64,000 nt of DNA from Arcobacter sp. (GCA_003252105.1 QKDL01000015.1:1-64000), one strand, 5' to 3'. Shown: positions 46,186-56,762, counted from the first letter of the stretch. A program made the numbers and translations. The notes: generated by a model not told the origin, from the sequence alone.

Positions 46186-48363
46186 TTATAATTGGCTAGA
46201 TGCCAATTCAATTCTATCTTTTTTAACTTTTAGAACTTTTATTTCAACTGAGTCATCTACTTTTAAAACATCTTCTACTTTATTTACTCTCTCTTTTGAT
46301 ATTTTAGAAATGTGTAATAACCCTTCTCCACCTTTAGGAAGTTCAACAAATGCACCAAAGTCTGCTATTCTCACAACTTTCCCTATTAAAACTTCATCAA
46401 CTTGATAAAGTTTTTCAAAATCTATTTTTTTATGTTCTTTTCTAGAAGCAGCATTGTTAGATATAGATTTTATATGCTCACAAGCATCAAGAACATTTTG
46501 TTTGTTTTCACCACTTACTTTTACATTTCCACTATCTCTATCTAAATCTATAGATACTGAGAATTTTTCAATAATCTCTTTTATAGTTGCTCCAGCTTTT
46601 CCAATAACAATCATTATTTTACTAGGATCAATTGCAAATTGTTCAACTAATGGTAAAGCTTCACTTGGAACTATTTCACTTGCTGCTTCTTCCATAATTC
46701 CTAAAATATGTTCCCTACCCTCTTTTGCTTGTAGCAATGCTTCTTTTAAAACAGAAAGTTCAATTCCTCCAAGTTTAATATCCATTTGAAGTGCTGTAAT
46801 ACCATCTTTTGTTCCAGCAACTTTGAAGTCCATATCACCATCATGGTCTTCTAATCCCATAATATCTGTTAGAATTGAATAATTGTCACCTTCTACAACC
46901 ATACCCATTGCAACACCAGCAACTAAGTTTGAAATAGGAATACCCGCAGCTTTTAATGCTAATGAACCACCACAAACAGTAGCCATTGATGATGAACCAT
47001 TAGATTCTAAAATTTCTGACACTAATCTTATTGTATCATCATAATCTTTGTCAATTGTAGCTTCTAAAGCTTTTTTAGCTAGGTTCCCATGACCTAATTC
47101 TCTTCTTCCAACTCCAAACATTGGTTTTGCTTCACCTACAGAAAATCCTGGGAAATTATAGTGAACCATAAAGTTTTCCATTGATGTAGATTTATCAGTA
47201 AGAACTTCATACATTTGACCATCTTTAGCACCTGCAATAGTTCCTACAACTAAAGCTTGTGTTTCACCTCTAGTGAAAAGGCAAGATGAGTGTGCAGATG
47301 GTAAAATATTTGTTTCAATAGATATTGGTCTAACTTGTTTTAAACCTCTTCCATCAGCTCTAACTTTTTCATTTACAATCATTTGTCTTACAGCTTCTCT
47401 TTTTACAATTGATACAGCTTCATAAATTACACTAAATTCTAACTCTTTTTCTATACAATACTCATCAGTAGATATAAGCTTTGCTACCTCTTTTAATTCT
47501 GTAGCTCTTTCACTTTTTGCTAATTTTTGTAAAGCCTCTTTTATATTTGCTAAGTAGTTATCTCTAACATGGTTAATTACTGATTCATCAATAGTAAACT
47601 CTACAAGTTTAACATCACAAATCTCTTTACAAACAGATTCAAAACCAGTTTCATATGTTTGGTTTGATTCTTTTAAAGCTTCTTGTGCAATACTAATTGC
47701 TTCTACAAGTTCCTCTTCATTCATTTCATTTGCTTTATGAAGTTTACTAAATGCTTCAATATCAACTTCAATCATCTCTTCACTTGAAATTGATTTCATC
47801 TCAATCATAAGAAGTTCTTCTTTTGAACCAGCAACATATAAATCAAGAGTGGAGTTTTGCATTTGTTCAACAGTAGGGTTTATTACATATTCACCCTCAA
47901 TTTTTCCTACTCTTACACCACAAACAGATTTTTTTATTGGTAAGTTAGAAGTATATAAAGCTGCACTAGCTGCATTTAAAGCTAATACTTGTAAATCAAC
48001 ATCTTTATCAGCACTTAAAACAATTACCGTAATAGTTGTAGGATATACATAACCTTTTGGAAATAATGGTCTTAAACTTCTATCTATTACTCTTGAAGTT
48101 AATGTTTCAAAATCACTTGGTTTTGCTTCTCTTTTTATAAAACCACCAGGAAGTTTTGCAGCTGCATAAGTTTTTTCAACATATTGAACTGTTAAAGGAG
48201 TAAAATCTTCTTCAACTGGATTATCAAATTCACTTACTACTGTTGCTAACACAACAGCATTTCCTAATTTTGCTAAAACTGAACCATTTGATTGTTTAGC
48301 TACTTTTTCAAACTCAAAAATCTCTTGTTTCCCATTTAATTCAAATTCACATACAGTTGACAT
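46186..48363 (-). CDS. pnp: Polyribonucleotide nucleotidyltransferase (PNPase)
   Basis: 3'-5' exoribonuclease using phosphate, a part of mRNA decay. The 725-aa protein has two RNase PH domains (1-220 and about 310-545), with FTRGETQALV and the catalytic DIMGLEDHDGDMDFKVAGT region, split here as DHDGDMDFK. A KH domain (IVIGKAGATIKEI) and an S1 domain (GKVVRIADFGAFVEL) close it. It follows the phosphoribosyltransferase gene by 5 bases. Confidence 0.97.
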   Translation of the reverse strand: MSTVCEFELNGKQEIFEFEKVAKQSNGSVLAKLGNAVVLATVVSEFDNPVEEDFTPLTVQYVEKTYAAAKLPGGFIKREAKPSDFETLTSRVIDRSLRPLFPKGYVYPTTITVIVLSADKDVDLQVLALNAASAALYTSNLPIKKSVCGVRVGKIEGEYVINPTVEQMQNSTLDLYVAGSKEELLMIEMKSISSEEMIEVDIEAFSKLHKANEMNEEELVEAISIAQEALKESNQTYETGFESVCKEICDVKLVEFTIDESVINHVRDNYLANIKEALQKLAKSERATELKEVAKLISTDEYCIEKELEFSVIYEAVSIVKREAVRQMIVNEKVRADGRGLKQVRPISIETNILPSAHSSCLFTRGETQALVVGTIAGAKDGQMYEVLTDKSTSMENFMVHYNFPGFSVGEAKPMFGVGRRELGHGNLAKKALEATIDKDYDDTIRLVSEILESNGSSSMATVCGGSLALKAAGIPISNLVAGVAMGMVVEGDNYSILTDIMGLEDHDGDMDFKVAGTKDGITALQMDIKLGGIELSVLKEALLQAKEGREHILGIMEEAASEIVPSEALPLVEQFAIDPSKIMIVIGKAGATIKEIIEKFSVSIDLDRDSGNVKVSGENKQNVLDACEHIKSISNNAASRKEHKKIDFEKLYQVDEVLIGKVVRIADFGAFVELPKGGEGLLHISKISKERVNKVEDVLKVDDSVEIKVLKVKKDRIELASSQL

Positions 48364-48368
48364 ATAAT

Positions 48369-49016
48369 TTATCCTTTATCTTTTCTAATTTCTTCATAAG
48401 TTATCTCTTCCAATTCATCATAATAAAACTCTATATCAATAAAATGATCTAAATTTTTTACAAAATATAAATCATCAGCAATAGACTCTATAGTATTTAT
48501 ACTAGCCGTTGGTAAAATTGGAACAGCAACAGATACTGATTTTGCACCTAAGTTAATTGCAGTTTTTATACAAGCCATCATAGTAAGGCTTGTATTTAAT
48601 CCCTCATCAATTAATAATACATTTTTATTTTTAAAACTTTCTAATCTCTTTCCTCTTCTAAATTTATTAACACAATTTGATAAATCATTTTCAAAAATAT
48701 ATCTAGATCTTGAAAAAACAAAATCTAAATTTATACTAAATGCTTTAACTAATTCTTCATGTATCACTACTTCTTCTGTTTCTGTCACAATAGCAACTTC
48801 ACACTCCTCATTATTAGGAGCGTAAATTTTCCTTGAAAACATCACATCAAGTTTTGCATTTAATTCAGCAGCAATAATTTTTGCAATAGGATAACCACCA
48901 TATGAAGTAGATATTACAGTCCACTCTTCAAGTTTCATTTTATTTATTGGTAAAATATCTATAAGTCTATATGCCGCTACATCTCTGTTTTTAAAATAGA
49001 TTTTATCAGGACTCAT
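48369..49016 (-). CDS. Phosphoribosyltransferase family protein
   Basis: A 215-aa protein with the PRPP-binding fold: VLLIDEGLNTSLTMM is the 13-residue PRPP loop, with the usual DD replaced by DE. The upstream STSYGGYPIAKIIA strand and the MFSRKIYAPNNEE flexible loop also fit. The substrate is unknown; the family includes ComF-like and predicted phosphoribosyltransferases. It lies between lptD and pnp with 2-5 base gaps, so it is part of that operon. Confidence 0.85.
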   Translation of the reverse strand: MSPDKIYFKNRDVAAYRLIDILPINKMKLEEWTVISTSYGGYPIAKIIAAELNAKLDVMFSRKIYAPNNEECEVAIVTETEEVVIHEELVKAFSINLDFVFSRSRYIFENDLSNCVNKFRRGKRLESFKNKNVLLIDEGLNTSLTMMACIKTAINLGAKSVSVAVPILPTASINTIESIADDLYFVKNLDHFIDIEFYYDELEEITYEEIRKDKG

Positions 49017-49018
49017 AA

Positions 49019-51106
49019 TTAATCTCTTTTTAATTCATACTCTTGTTTAATTCCACCAATTGGAATTAACATAAGTTCAACATAAACAATATCTTGTTTA
49101 ATAGGTGTTTGATTTGTTGTTGAAGCAGCAGTAATCTCTTTTTCAAATTTTATATCTAAGTTCCAACATTTATCATTGATATCAAAACTAAAAGATTGCT
49201 TATTTCTAATACCATCTTCTAAATTATAATTTGTATAATAACCAAATGAATATCTATCTGATATTTTATATTTAGCATCTATACTATAAGAGTGTAAATC
49301 TTCTTTATTAGAATTTGGTGTATCTTGCGATATATAGTGTGTTAAATTTAAATTATATTTATTATATTTAAAAGAGAAATTTGATGAACTTTCAATAAAT
49401 TTTTTATCTGGATGGTTATATGTTAGCCTATTTTGGACATTACCCCAAATATAGTTATAGTCAATTAAGTTTGTTAAATTTTCTAATTGAGAATTATTAA
49501 ATTTATCATAAAGTATTGATTGAGTAATTTTATGTTTTAATATTCTTTGTTTTGTTTTTCTATCAAAAAAAGATTGATTTAATGCTAGCTCAATGTTATT
49601 TACATTTTTATTAGTTAAGCTAAAAGGACTTAGTTCTATATTTTCATTCGTTAAAGGATATAAGTCTCCATCTTTTCTAATCTCGTTGTATGAATTATAA
49701 TTTGCAGATAAACTCATAGTGTGAATATAGTTTTCATAAGGTTTTATTAAATCACTATTCAAGCCTAAAGTAGTTCTTTCCTCAATATATTCTCCATCTT
49801 CATAAGAGATTATTGAATGGGCATAATCAAATTTATTTATTGATATCTCATGTTCTAATATTAAATTTAGATAATCATCAAAAAAAGAATGAGAATAAGA
49901 TAATGGTATACTTACCTCATATTGATTAGCCTTTATACCATCTGATCTATAATGGTTTGTGTATTTAATATCTGCTGAATACAAAAGTTTATCAAATAAA
50001 ATAGGAGTATTATATTTATGTGCTTGGAATTTTGGTAATTCTTGTAATGTTTTAGAATTGGAATCATTTTGAGTATCTATATAATATCTAAAATAACTTC
50101 CTAAGTAGTAGTTTGGTGTATTGTAAAAGTAGTTTATTTTAGATTCAATATATCTTTCATTTGAACTACTATAATCTTTATCTTCTAAGGTTTTATATTC
50201 TATATCATTTAAATAGTTTAAAGATAAATAAATTCCATCTTTAGCATCATTGAATTTTGTAAATAGATTTGCTTTTTCATATTCAACTTCTAAACCATAG
50301 TGCTCTTTATTTCTTAAATTATTCTCTTTTTGGAAATTACTTTTCTCTTTAAAATAACCAGTACCAACTTTTAACATAGAATCTATAGAATCAGCATATC
50401 TATAATATGCATACATACCTGAACCTCTTAACGTTCTTAACTGAGGTATAACTTCAAAATCATAGTTTTGAGCAGGAGCAATAAAAATTGGTTGAGAAAA
50501 AGATAAACCTTCTGTTTTAGAATAACCAAATGTTGGTATTAATAAACCAGTTCTTCTAGTTTTGTCAGTTGAAAAACCTAAATAAGGAGTATATAAAACA
50601 GGAACATTTTTTATATATAATTTAGTATTGTATGCATTCAGCCATTTATCTTCTGTATCATATTCAATATCAGAAGAGCTAATACTCCATGCAGGATCAA
50701 TACAATCACAACTAGATAATATAGTATCATTTAGTGTGATAATCTCATTTTCTTTTTTAGAATCTTTTGAGTTTATCCAAATTGAGCTATTATGATCATA
50801 TAAAAGATTAGGTTTTTGGTATGAATTATGGTTGTTTACATCTAAAAAAGTATATTCACTGTTTACTTGAACTTGATTATCTCTTAGTACTATTACATCA
50901 CCAAATAGCTCAAATGTACCTTTGTCTTTATCATAGATGGCTTTTTGAGCAGTAATATAATAAGTAGGAGATATTATTATCACATTTCCATTTGCAACCA
51001 ATAAATTGTTTTTTGTATTAACATTATTAGCGAATACTTGAAATTTTTCAACTTCTGCATATAAAGAGATTAAGAAAAGTGTTAATAAAAATATTATCCT
51101 AAGCAT
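49019..51106 (-). CDS. lptD: LPS-assembly outer membrane protein LptD
   Basis: Places lipopolysaccharide into the outer leaflet of the outer membrane. The 695-aa protein begins with a signal peptide (1-17), then an OstA/LptA-like jellyroll (about 20-160: GNVIIISPTYYITAQKAIYD), then a large beta-barrel with many Tyr/Asn-rich strands. Two adjacent cysteines (SSCDCIDPAW) lie at the jellyroll-barrel border. The family name is clear; the details of disulfides are not visible. It overlaps the RDD gene by 8 bases. Confidence 0.92.
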   Translation of the reverse strand: MLRIIFLLTLFLISLYAEVEKFQVFANNVNTKNNLLVANGNVIIISPTYYITAQKAIYDKDKGTFELFGDVIVLRDNQVQVNSEYTFLDVNNHNSYQKPNLLYDHNSSIWINSKDSKKENEIITLNDTILSSCDCIDPAWSISSSDIEYDTEDKWLNAYNTKLYIKNVPVLYTPYLGFSTDKTRRTGLLIPTFGYSKTEGLSFSQPIFIAPAQNYDFEVIPQLRTLRGSGMYAYYRYADSIDSMLKVGTGYFKEKSNFQKENNLRNKEHYGLEVEYEKANLFTKFNDAKDGIYLSLNYLNDIEYKTLEDKDYSSSNERYIESKINYFYNTPNYYLGSYFRYYIDTQNDSNSKTLQELPKFQAHKYNTPILFDKLLYSADIKYTNHYRSDGIKANQYEVSIPLSYSHSFFDDYLNLILEHEISINKFDYAHSIISYEDGEYIEERTTLGLNSDLIKPYENYIHTMSLSANYNSYNEIRKDGDLYPLTNENIELSPFSLTNKNVNNIELALNQSFFDRKTKQRILKHKITQSILYDKFNNSQLENLTNLIDYNYIWGNVQNRLTYNHPDKKFIESSSNFSFKYNKYNLNLTHYISQDTPNSNKEDLHSYSIDAKYKISDRYSFGYYTNYNLEDGIRNKQSFSFDINDKCWNLDIKFEKEITAASTTNQTPIKQDIVYVELMLIPIGGIKQEYELKRD

Positions 51107-51530
51107 TTACTACCAATGTCCTACCTAATTTATCGTGAAACGTTTGTCTTGATTCTGTAAAGAATGCAAAAATAAACCCCATATAGAAAAACATTTCACT
51201 TAATATTCTAAGAACTGACCTTGTCATTGCAGTAAAAATAGATACTCTACCAAAATGATAATAATCAATAACTCTTATTTTTGTAATTATTTTCCCTATC
51301 GTTGCTCCATAATACCAAACAAAAAAGGTTTGATAAGCAAATTTTAGTAATAAAATTTGTAAAACAAACTCATTCATTACAGTTAAAATAGTAATTACAT
51401 CATTACCATTTTGAGCTATTATCTCCCAGTACATTGCAATAACTATAAATGTAATTAAAAAATCATCAATAATAAATGCAAAGGTTCTAGAACGAATTGA
51501 TGCTAACTCTAAATTTTCAGTATTGTTCAT
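51099..51530 (-). CDS. RDD family membrane protein
   Basis: A 143-aa inner-membrane protein with the RDD signature near residue 14 (ASIRSRTFAFIIDDF; the second and third letters of the name are the I-D-D region) and three hydrophobic segments. The GATIGKIITKIRVID block is typical. Function of the family is not settled; some members transport ions. It overlaps lptD and is 16 bases after purD. Confidence 0.88.
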   Translation of the reverse strand: MNNTENLELASIRSRTFAFIIDDFLITFIVIAMYWEIIAQNGNDVITILTVMNEFVLQILLLKFAYQTFFVWYYGATIGKIITKIRVIDYYHFGRVSIFTAMTRSVLRILSEMFFYMGFIFAFFTESRQTFHDKLGRTLVVNA

Positions 51531-51546
51531 ATTTAAATTTGGCTTT

Positions 51547-52815
51547 TTATTTTAAAGCTTGATATGCAATATCTGTTCGGCATTTTTTGCCAGCAAAATG
51601 AACTTGACCACAAAGAGCATAAGCTCTATCTCTTGCTTGTTTAATTGTTGAACCAAAACCAACACAAACTAATACTCTACCACCTGTTGCAAGCAGTTTA
51701 TCATCTTCTTTATCCACACCTGCATATGAGATATGAGTATTGTTTAAGATATCTTCATCAACAATATTATCAACAATGATTTCAGCAGGTTCACTTGAAC
51801 CATATGGATAGTTAGCACTAGCCATAACAACTCCAACACCAAATTCATTTTTGATTTTGATATCTAATTTATCAAGTTGTTTTGTTGCACCTTTATAAAA
51901 TAGTTCTGAAACAGGTGTTTCAAGTAGAGGCATGATGATTTCACACTCTGGATCACCAAATCTTACATTGTATTCCAAAATAATTGGTTCACCTTTTACT
52001 ACCATAACACCAATAAAAAGTACACCTTCAAAAGGAGCACCCTCTTGTTGCATCCCTTTTAAAGTTGGTTTTATAACTCTCTCTTCAACTTTTTTGTAAA
52101 TATCATCATTTACAAGTGGAGTTGGAGCATATGCACCCATACCCCCAGTATTTGGTCCTGTATCACCATCCCCTACTCTTTTATGGTCTTGTGCTGCTGG
52201 TAAAACTTTGTAGTTTTCTCCATCACAAATAGCAAAGATTGATAGTTCATATCCATCAAGGTATTCTTCTACTACAATTGAAGTTCCGGCATCTCCAAAA
52301 GATTCTCCTGATAACATATCAGAAGCAGCTTTTTTTGCTTCATCTTTTGTTTGTGCAATAATTACACCTTTTCCTGCACAAAGACCATCTGCTTTTACTA
52401 CAATTGGTTCATTCATTGTATCTATGAAGTTATGTGCTTCTTTTTCACTTGTAGTCTCTATAAACGCTGCTGTTGGTATGTTATATTTTTTAAGAATATT
52501 TTTCATATATACTTTAGAACCTTCAAGTTGTGCTGCAGCTTGACTTGGACCAAAGATTGTTAAATCATGTTTTTTAAATATATCAACAACACCATCTACT
52601 AAAGGTGCTTCAGGACCTACTATTGTTAATTCAATACTATTATCTTTTGTCCATAAAGCCAACTCTTCGTAATCTTTTATATTTATATTAGTACCTAAAT
52701 TTGAAGTTGCGCCGTTTCCTGGCATAAAAAATAAGTTATGTTGTTGTTCCTCTTTAGATATAGCTAATCCTATAGAGTACTCTCTACCACCACTACCAAG
52801 TATCAAAATGTTCAC
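51547..52815 (-). CDS. purD: Phosphoribosylamine-glycine ligase
   Basis: Second step of purine synthesis (GAR synthetase). The 422-aa ATP-grasp protein begins ILGSGGREYSIG, and has KADGLCAGKGVI (ATP-grasp), EEYLDGYELSIF, and the metal-binding EYNVRFGDPECE. Complete. It heads the run purD-RDD-lptD-PRTase-pnp. The 6S RNA gene lies just upstream on the same strand. Confidence 0.97.
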   Translation of the reverse strand: MNILILGSGGREYSIGLAISKEEQQHNLFFMPGNGATSNLGTNINIKDYEELALWTKDNSIELTIVGPEAPLVDGVVDIFKKHDLTIFGPSQAAAQLEGSKVYMKNILKKYNIPTAAFIETTSEKEAHNFIDTMNEPIVVKADGLCAGKGVIIAQTKDEAKKAASDMLSGESFGDAGTSIVVEEYLDGYELSIFAICDGENYKVLPAAQDHKRVGDGDTGPNTGGMGAYAPTPLVNDDIYKKVEERVIKPTLKGMQQEGAPFEGVLFIGVMVVKGEPIILEYNVRFGDPECEIIMPLLETPVSELFYKGATKQLDKLDIKIKNEFGVGVVMASANYPYGSSEPAEIIVDNIVDEDILNNTHISYAGVDKEDDKLLATGGRVLVCVGFGSTIKQARDRAYALCGQVHFAGKKCRTDIAYQALK

Positions 52816-52847
52816 TAGATTTCCTTAAAATGAGTAATAAAAATAAA

Positions 52848-53012
52848 ATCCAAGTAGTCGTTAACCATCAAAATGGCCCACAAAAGCCAACGTTAGCAAG
52901 TAAGAATTACATTTTAGGAGCTAAAACGTAATGAAAAGCTACACACCGTGTAATTACACACTCGCAAAAAAATAGTAACGGACCTTCAACAATGGAAATC
53001 CCGCACTACTCA
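52848..53012 (-). ncRNA. ssrS: Probable 6S RNA
   Basis: A region without open frames but with RNA features on the minus strand. The 5' end GAGTAGTgCG (from 53011) pairs with CG-ACTACTT (52860-52852), closing a 160-base RNA. Inside are mostly imperfect stems, including a GTGTAATTACAC palindrome (about 52947-52960). A TATTAT -10 precedes the 5' end and a T-rich stretch (ATTTTATTTTTATT) follows the 3' end. The gap between purD and the next gene is where H. pylori is reported, to my recollection, to encode 6S RNA, which binds sigma70 RNA polymerase. The identity rests on position and closing stem. Confidence 0.65.
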
Positions 53013-53050
53013 GATATAATAATTTTATCTAATAATGATTAAATTATACA

Positions 53051-53689
53051 TTAAATATACAACTGTTTAGCTAGATTTATGCACTCTTGTATATTTACTT
53101 CAGTAGAGATTTTATAATCTATATTTTGTGGTAAGTGGTTTGCTGTAGTTTTTCCTATAACTACAGCTTTAAAACTCTCATCCCAATCATATTGATTAAA
53201 AAAACATTTTATTGCAGATGGAGAGGTAAATATAATAATTGAGTTTTTTTCAAGTTTTGTATTTAGATTATCATTACATATAGTTTCATATACTATATTC
53301 TCTTCAATATCTATATTTGCACTTTTTAAAATCTCAACTAAATTTGAAACAACTTTTTTAGCTCTTAAGTAAAGAGCTTTTTTATTTTTTAATAATGGAA
53401 TTAATTTTGATGCAAATTCATCTCCATTTGAAGATTTTGAATCAAATTGATTAATTCCACCTAGTTGTTCTACAATATTAGAGGTTTTTGTAGCTATTGA
53501 ATAAGATGGAATTTTTTTCCAGTTTTTATTAAAATTATCTATAGAATAGATTGCATTTTTTGAAGTAAATAAAAGTGCATCATATTTTGATAAATCAATA
53601 TTAGCATTGATATATTTTATTTTAAAAACTTCTAAGTTCTCTACATCTTTATATTTTTGGTTACTAAGTAGGTATATTTTATTCTTCAT
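53051..53689 (-). CDS. hemD: Uroporphyrinogen-III synthase
   Basis: Closes the tetrapyrrole ring in heme synthesis. The 212-aa protein is weakly conserved, as usual for HemD, but shows the LLFTSKNAIYSIDNF, LYLRAKKVVSNLVEIL, FTSPSAIKCFFNQY and VIGKTTANHL signatures of the family. The start at 53689 lies 1 base after the stop of the sulfate-permease gene, suggesting coupled translation. An upstream ATG at 53722 would overlap that gene by 30 bases. Confidence 0.88.
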   Translation of the reverse strand: MKNKIYLLSNQKYKDVENLEVFKIKYINANIDLSKYDALLFTSKNAIYSIDNFNKNWKKIPSYSIATKTSNIVEQLGGINQFDSKSSNGDEFASKLIPLLKNKKALYLRAKKVVSNLVEILKSANIDIEENIVYETICNDNLNTKLEKNSIIIFTSPSAIKCFFNQYDWDESFKAVVIGKTTANHLPQNIDYKISTEVNIQECINLAKQLYI

Positions 53690-53690
53690 T

Positions 53691-55277
53691 TTACTCTTTA
53701 TATTCATTTTTTTGTATTGCATTTACAGCAGAATCTATGTTATTAAATATTAAAGTATTACTAAATACTTTGTTTGTATCAATTTTTAAAACTTTTCTTC
53801 TATATGAATGTCTAAGTAATAATATCACTTTTATTTGTTTTTCATCAAGTTTTTGAATTATCTCTTCAATCATAAATATTGCGGATAAATCCATCATAGA
53901 TACATTTAAACAATTTAAAATAACATATTTTGTATCAGGTTTTATTTTATCAATTTTTCTATCTAAAATAGAAGCTGTACCAAAAAATAAAGAACCATCT
54001 ATTTTTAAGATTTTTATATCTTTATTTTCAACATCAATATCAAAACTTACTTTATTTTTTGCATGGCTTGTAATCATTCTAGTTCTTTTTGATATTTTAT
54101 AAATTGCTAAAATAGAAGCAAATGTTATTCCGGCTCCTACTGCCATGATTAAATCAACAAAAACTGTTAAAAGAAATACAGTTATCATAATTAATAAATC
54201 TTGTTTTGTAACCTTGTTGATAATTTTTAAAAATTTATAATCTAAAATATCAAAACCAACTTTTATAAGTATTCCAGAAAGAACTGCAAGTGGAATTTTA
54301 GAAGCTAAAGGAGCAAGGAATAAAACTATAATTAAAAGTGTCAAAGCATGAACCATCCCTGATATTCTAGTTGTTCCTCCACTTTTAATATTTATTACTG
54401 TTCTCATTGTTGCTCCAGCTCCTGGAATTGCACCAAACAATGAACAAATAGAATTACCAATTCCTTGAGCTACAAGTTCTTGATTAGGTTTATGTTTAGT
54501 TTTTGTCATTGAATCAGCTACAACTGATGTAAGAAGTGTATCTATTGCACCAAGTAATGCTAAAGTAATAGCAAGTGTAATAATAGTATCTAATTTTAGT
54601 AAGTCTATAGTTGTAGGTATATGAATAGTAGGCAAGCCCATAGGGATTTCACCTATAGTTTGAATAGAATACTCCATATAAATTGTTAAATAAGTGATTA
54701 AAACCAATGCAATAAGTGCAGAAGGTATATATTTAGTTATAGATTTAGGGGTTAAAAACATAATTGCTAAAGTAATAGATGCGATAATCAAAGATTGAAA
54801 GTTTGCCATCTTTAAACTATTTGGTAACTCAACTAATGTTTGAATGACAGAACCATATGAATCTACACCTATAAAAGGATTTATTTGTAGAACAATTATG
54901 ATTATTCCTATTCCACTCATAAATCCAGAAATTACTGGATAAGGAATATACTTTACCCATTTACCAATTTTTACAATACCAAGAGAAATTTGGATTATTC
55001 CAGCTAGAAATATAACTAAAACAACAGATTCAAAATCATTAGGAAATGTTGCAATTGCAGTGGCAGTTACAACTGTCATAGGTCCAGTTGGACCAGATAT
55101 TTGAGTTGATGTACCACCAAAAAGTGAAGCAAAAAAACCTAAAATGATTGCTCCATATAAACCTGCCATAGCTCCAGCTCCACTTGCAACACCAAAAGCT
55201 AAAGCTAAAGGTAAAGCAACTACAGCTGCAGTTATACCACCAAATACGTCATTTTTGACACTATTAAGATTAAACAA
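53691..55277 (-). CDS. SulP family anion transporter with STAS domain
   Basis: A 528-aa inner-membrane permease for sulfate, bicarbonate or another anion. The membrane part (about 1-400) starts with VFGGITAAVVALPLALAFGVASGAGA and has FGGTSTQISGPTGPM, the anion-site motif. The C-terminal STAS domain (about 425-528) is complete, with the VSMMDLSA switch-region motif. Substrate cannot be decided from sequence alone. It follows der by 21 bases. Confidence 0.93.
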   Translation of the reverse strand: MFNLNSVKNDVFGGITAAVVALPLALAFGVASGAGAMAGLYGAIILGFFASLFGGTSTQISGPTGPMTVVTATAIATFPNDFESVVLVIFLAGIIQISLGIVKIGKWVKYIPYPVISGFMSGIGIIIIVLQINPFIGVDSYGSVIQTLVELPNSLKMANFQSLIIASITLAIMFLTPKSITKYIPSALIALVLITYLTIYMEYSIQTIGEIPMGLPTIHIPTTIDLLKLDTIITLAITLALLGAIDTLLTSVVADSMTKTKHKPNQELVAQGIGNSICSLFGAIPGAGATMRTVINIKSGGTTRISGMVHALTLLIIVLFLAPLASKIPLAVLSGILIKVGFDILDYKFLKIINKVTKQDLLIMITVFLLTVFVDLIMAVGAGITFASILAIYKISKRTRMITSHAKNKVSFDIDVENKDIKILKIDGSLFFGTASILDRKIDKIKPDTKYVILNCLNVSMMDLSAIFMIEEIIQKLDEKQIKVILLLRHSYRRKVLKIDTNKVFSNTLIFNNIDSAVNAIQKNEYKE

Positions 55278-55298
55278 AGAGGCTCCTTTATATAAAGG

Positions 55299-56735
55299 TT
55301 AAAACTCTACTAATTCGTCGTCCTGTTCATCAGCTCTCTCATTCTTACCCCTTGCTAGGATATGAATAGGAGTTCCTTCAAAGTTGATGTTATCTCTTAA
55401 ATAATTTATTAAATATCTTTTATATGAAAAGTGTAATAATTTTGGTTTATTCATAATAAGTGCAATTCTTGGAGGTTTTATCTCAAATTGTGTTGTATAA
55501 TATATTCTTAAATAAGCTCCATTTGGACTTGGAAGTGCATGTCTTATTGTTGCTTCTTCAACTATTTTATTTAAAACAGATGTAGAAATTCTTTGTGCAT
55601 AGTTTTCATAGATTTCAATTATTTTATCTTTAAGTCTATCTATACTTCTACCTGTTTTTGCAGAAACTGCGATAATTGGAGCAAAATATAAAAATTTGAA
55701 TTTTCTTCTTACTTTTTTCTCCATATCTTTAAAAGTTTCCATATTTTCATCCCATTTATTTAAAACAATAATTGTTCCAAGGGCGTATTCATCAACTAGT
55801 CCTGCAATTTTTTCATCTAAATCAACTAGTTCTGATGAGGCATCTAACACAAGTAAAGCTAAATTTGCTTTTTCTAACATCTGTTTTGTTCTATTTAAAG
55901 CAAATTTTTCAATACCTTCAATTTTTCCTCTTCTTCTAAGACCTGCTGTATCAACAAAAGTGATATTTTTGTCTTTATATTCAAAGGATTCATCAACTGG
56001 ATCAATTGTAGTTCCTGCGATTGGAGATACTACTGATCTTTCTTCTCCAACTAAAGCATTTAGAATTGAAGATTTACCAACATTTACCCTTCCAATGATA
56101 GCAACTTTAATCTCTCCATCATCTTCTACAGCTTGTTCATTTATATCTTCAATAGGAGATAAAAAATCTTCCAAATAGTCATCATCATCTTCAATTACTT
56201 CATATTGAGCATCTTCATTTTCTCTTGGAGGAAGAATAGCTGCAATTGCCTCAAGTAACGGCTTTGTTCCTCTATTATGAGAAACTGATATACCAAATAA
56301 ATTTTCTTCATCTATACCAAATTCATAAAATGACCAAAGTCTACTCTCTTTTTCTTTATCGTTATCAATTTTGTTAACAACTAAGAATAGCTTTTTACCC
56401 AAATCTTGAAGCTCATAAAATAGTTCTTTATCTTTTTCATCTGGTAGTTTTTTACCATCTACCATAAAAAGTATTATATCAGCCTCTTTTGCACACTCTA
56501 CGGCTTTTCTTTTTACATTTGAAAATATTGCATCATTTGTTTCATCAATACCACCAGTATCAAGCATAATTGCATCTCTATCTAGTATTTCAACTTGGTG
56601 TTTTCTAATATCTCTTGTAGTTCCCGCTTGTTCAGAAACAATTGCAATTCTTTGTTTTGCAATTCTATTAAATAGTGATGATTTTCCTACGTTTGGTTGT
56701 CCAATAAGAGCGATTTTTTTTAGTGAGTTATCCAT
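55299..56735 (-). CDS. der: Ribosome-biogenesis GTPase Der (EngA)
   Basis: Essential double GTPase for 50S ribosome assembly. Two G domains are present: GQPNVGKSSLFN with DTGG and NKID in the first (residues 10-165), GRVNVGKSSILN with DTAG and NKWD in the second (about 205-375). A KH-like domain ends the 478-aa protein. A long acidic linker (EDDDDYLEDF) joins the two G domains. It lies between hpf and the SulP gene; a terminator separates it from hpf. Confidence 0.97.
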   Translation of the reverse strand: MDNSLKKIALIGQPNVGKSSLFNRIAKQRIAIVSEQAGTTRDIRKHQVEILDRDAIMLDTGGIDETNDAIFSNVKRKAVECAKEADIILFMVDGKKLPDEKDKELFYELQDLGKKLFLVVNKIDNDKEKESRLWSFYEFGIDEENLFGISVSHNRGTKPLLEAIAAILPPRENEDAQYEVIEDDDDYLEDFLSPIEDINEQAVEDDGEIKVAIIGRVNVGKSSILNALVGEERSVVSPIAGTTIDPVDESFEYKDKNITFVDTAGLRRRGKIEGIEKFALNRTKQMLEKANLALLVLDASSELVDLDEKIAGLVDEYALGTIIVLNKWDENMETFKDMEKKVRRKFKFLYFAPIIAVSAKTGRSIDRLKDKIIEIYENYAQRISTSVLNKIVEEATIRHALPSPNGAYLRIYYTTQFEIKPPRIALIMNKPKLLHFSYKRYLINYLRDNINFEGTPIHILARGKNERADEQDDELVEF

Positions 56736-56762
56736 TAAACTTGTATTCCTTTTAAATTAAAA

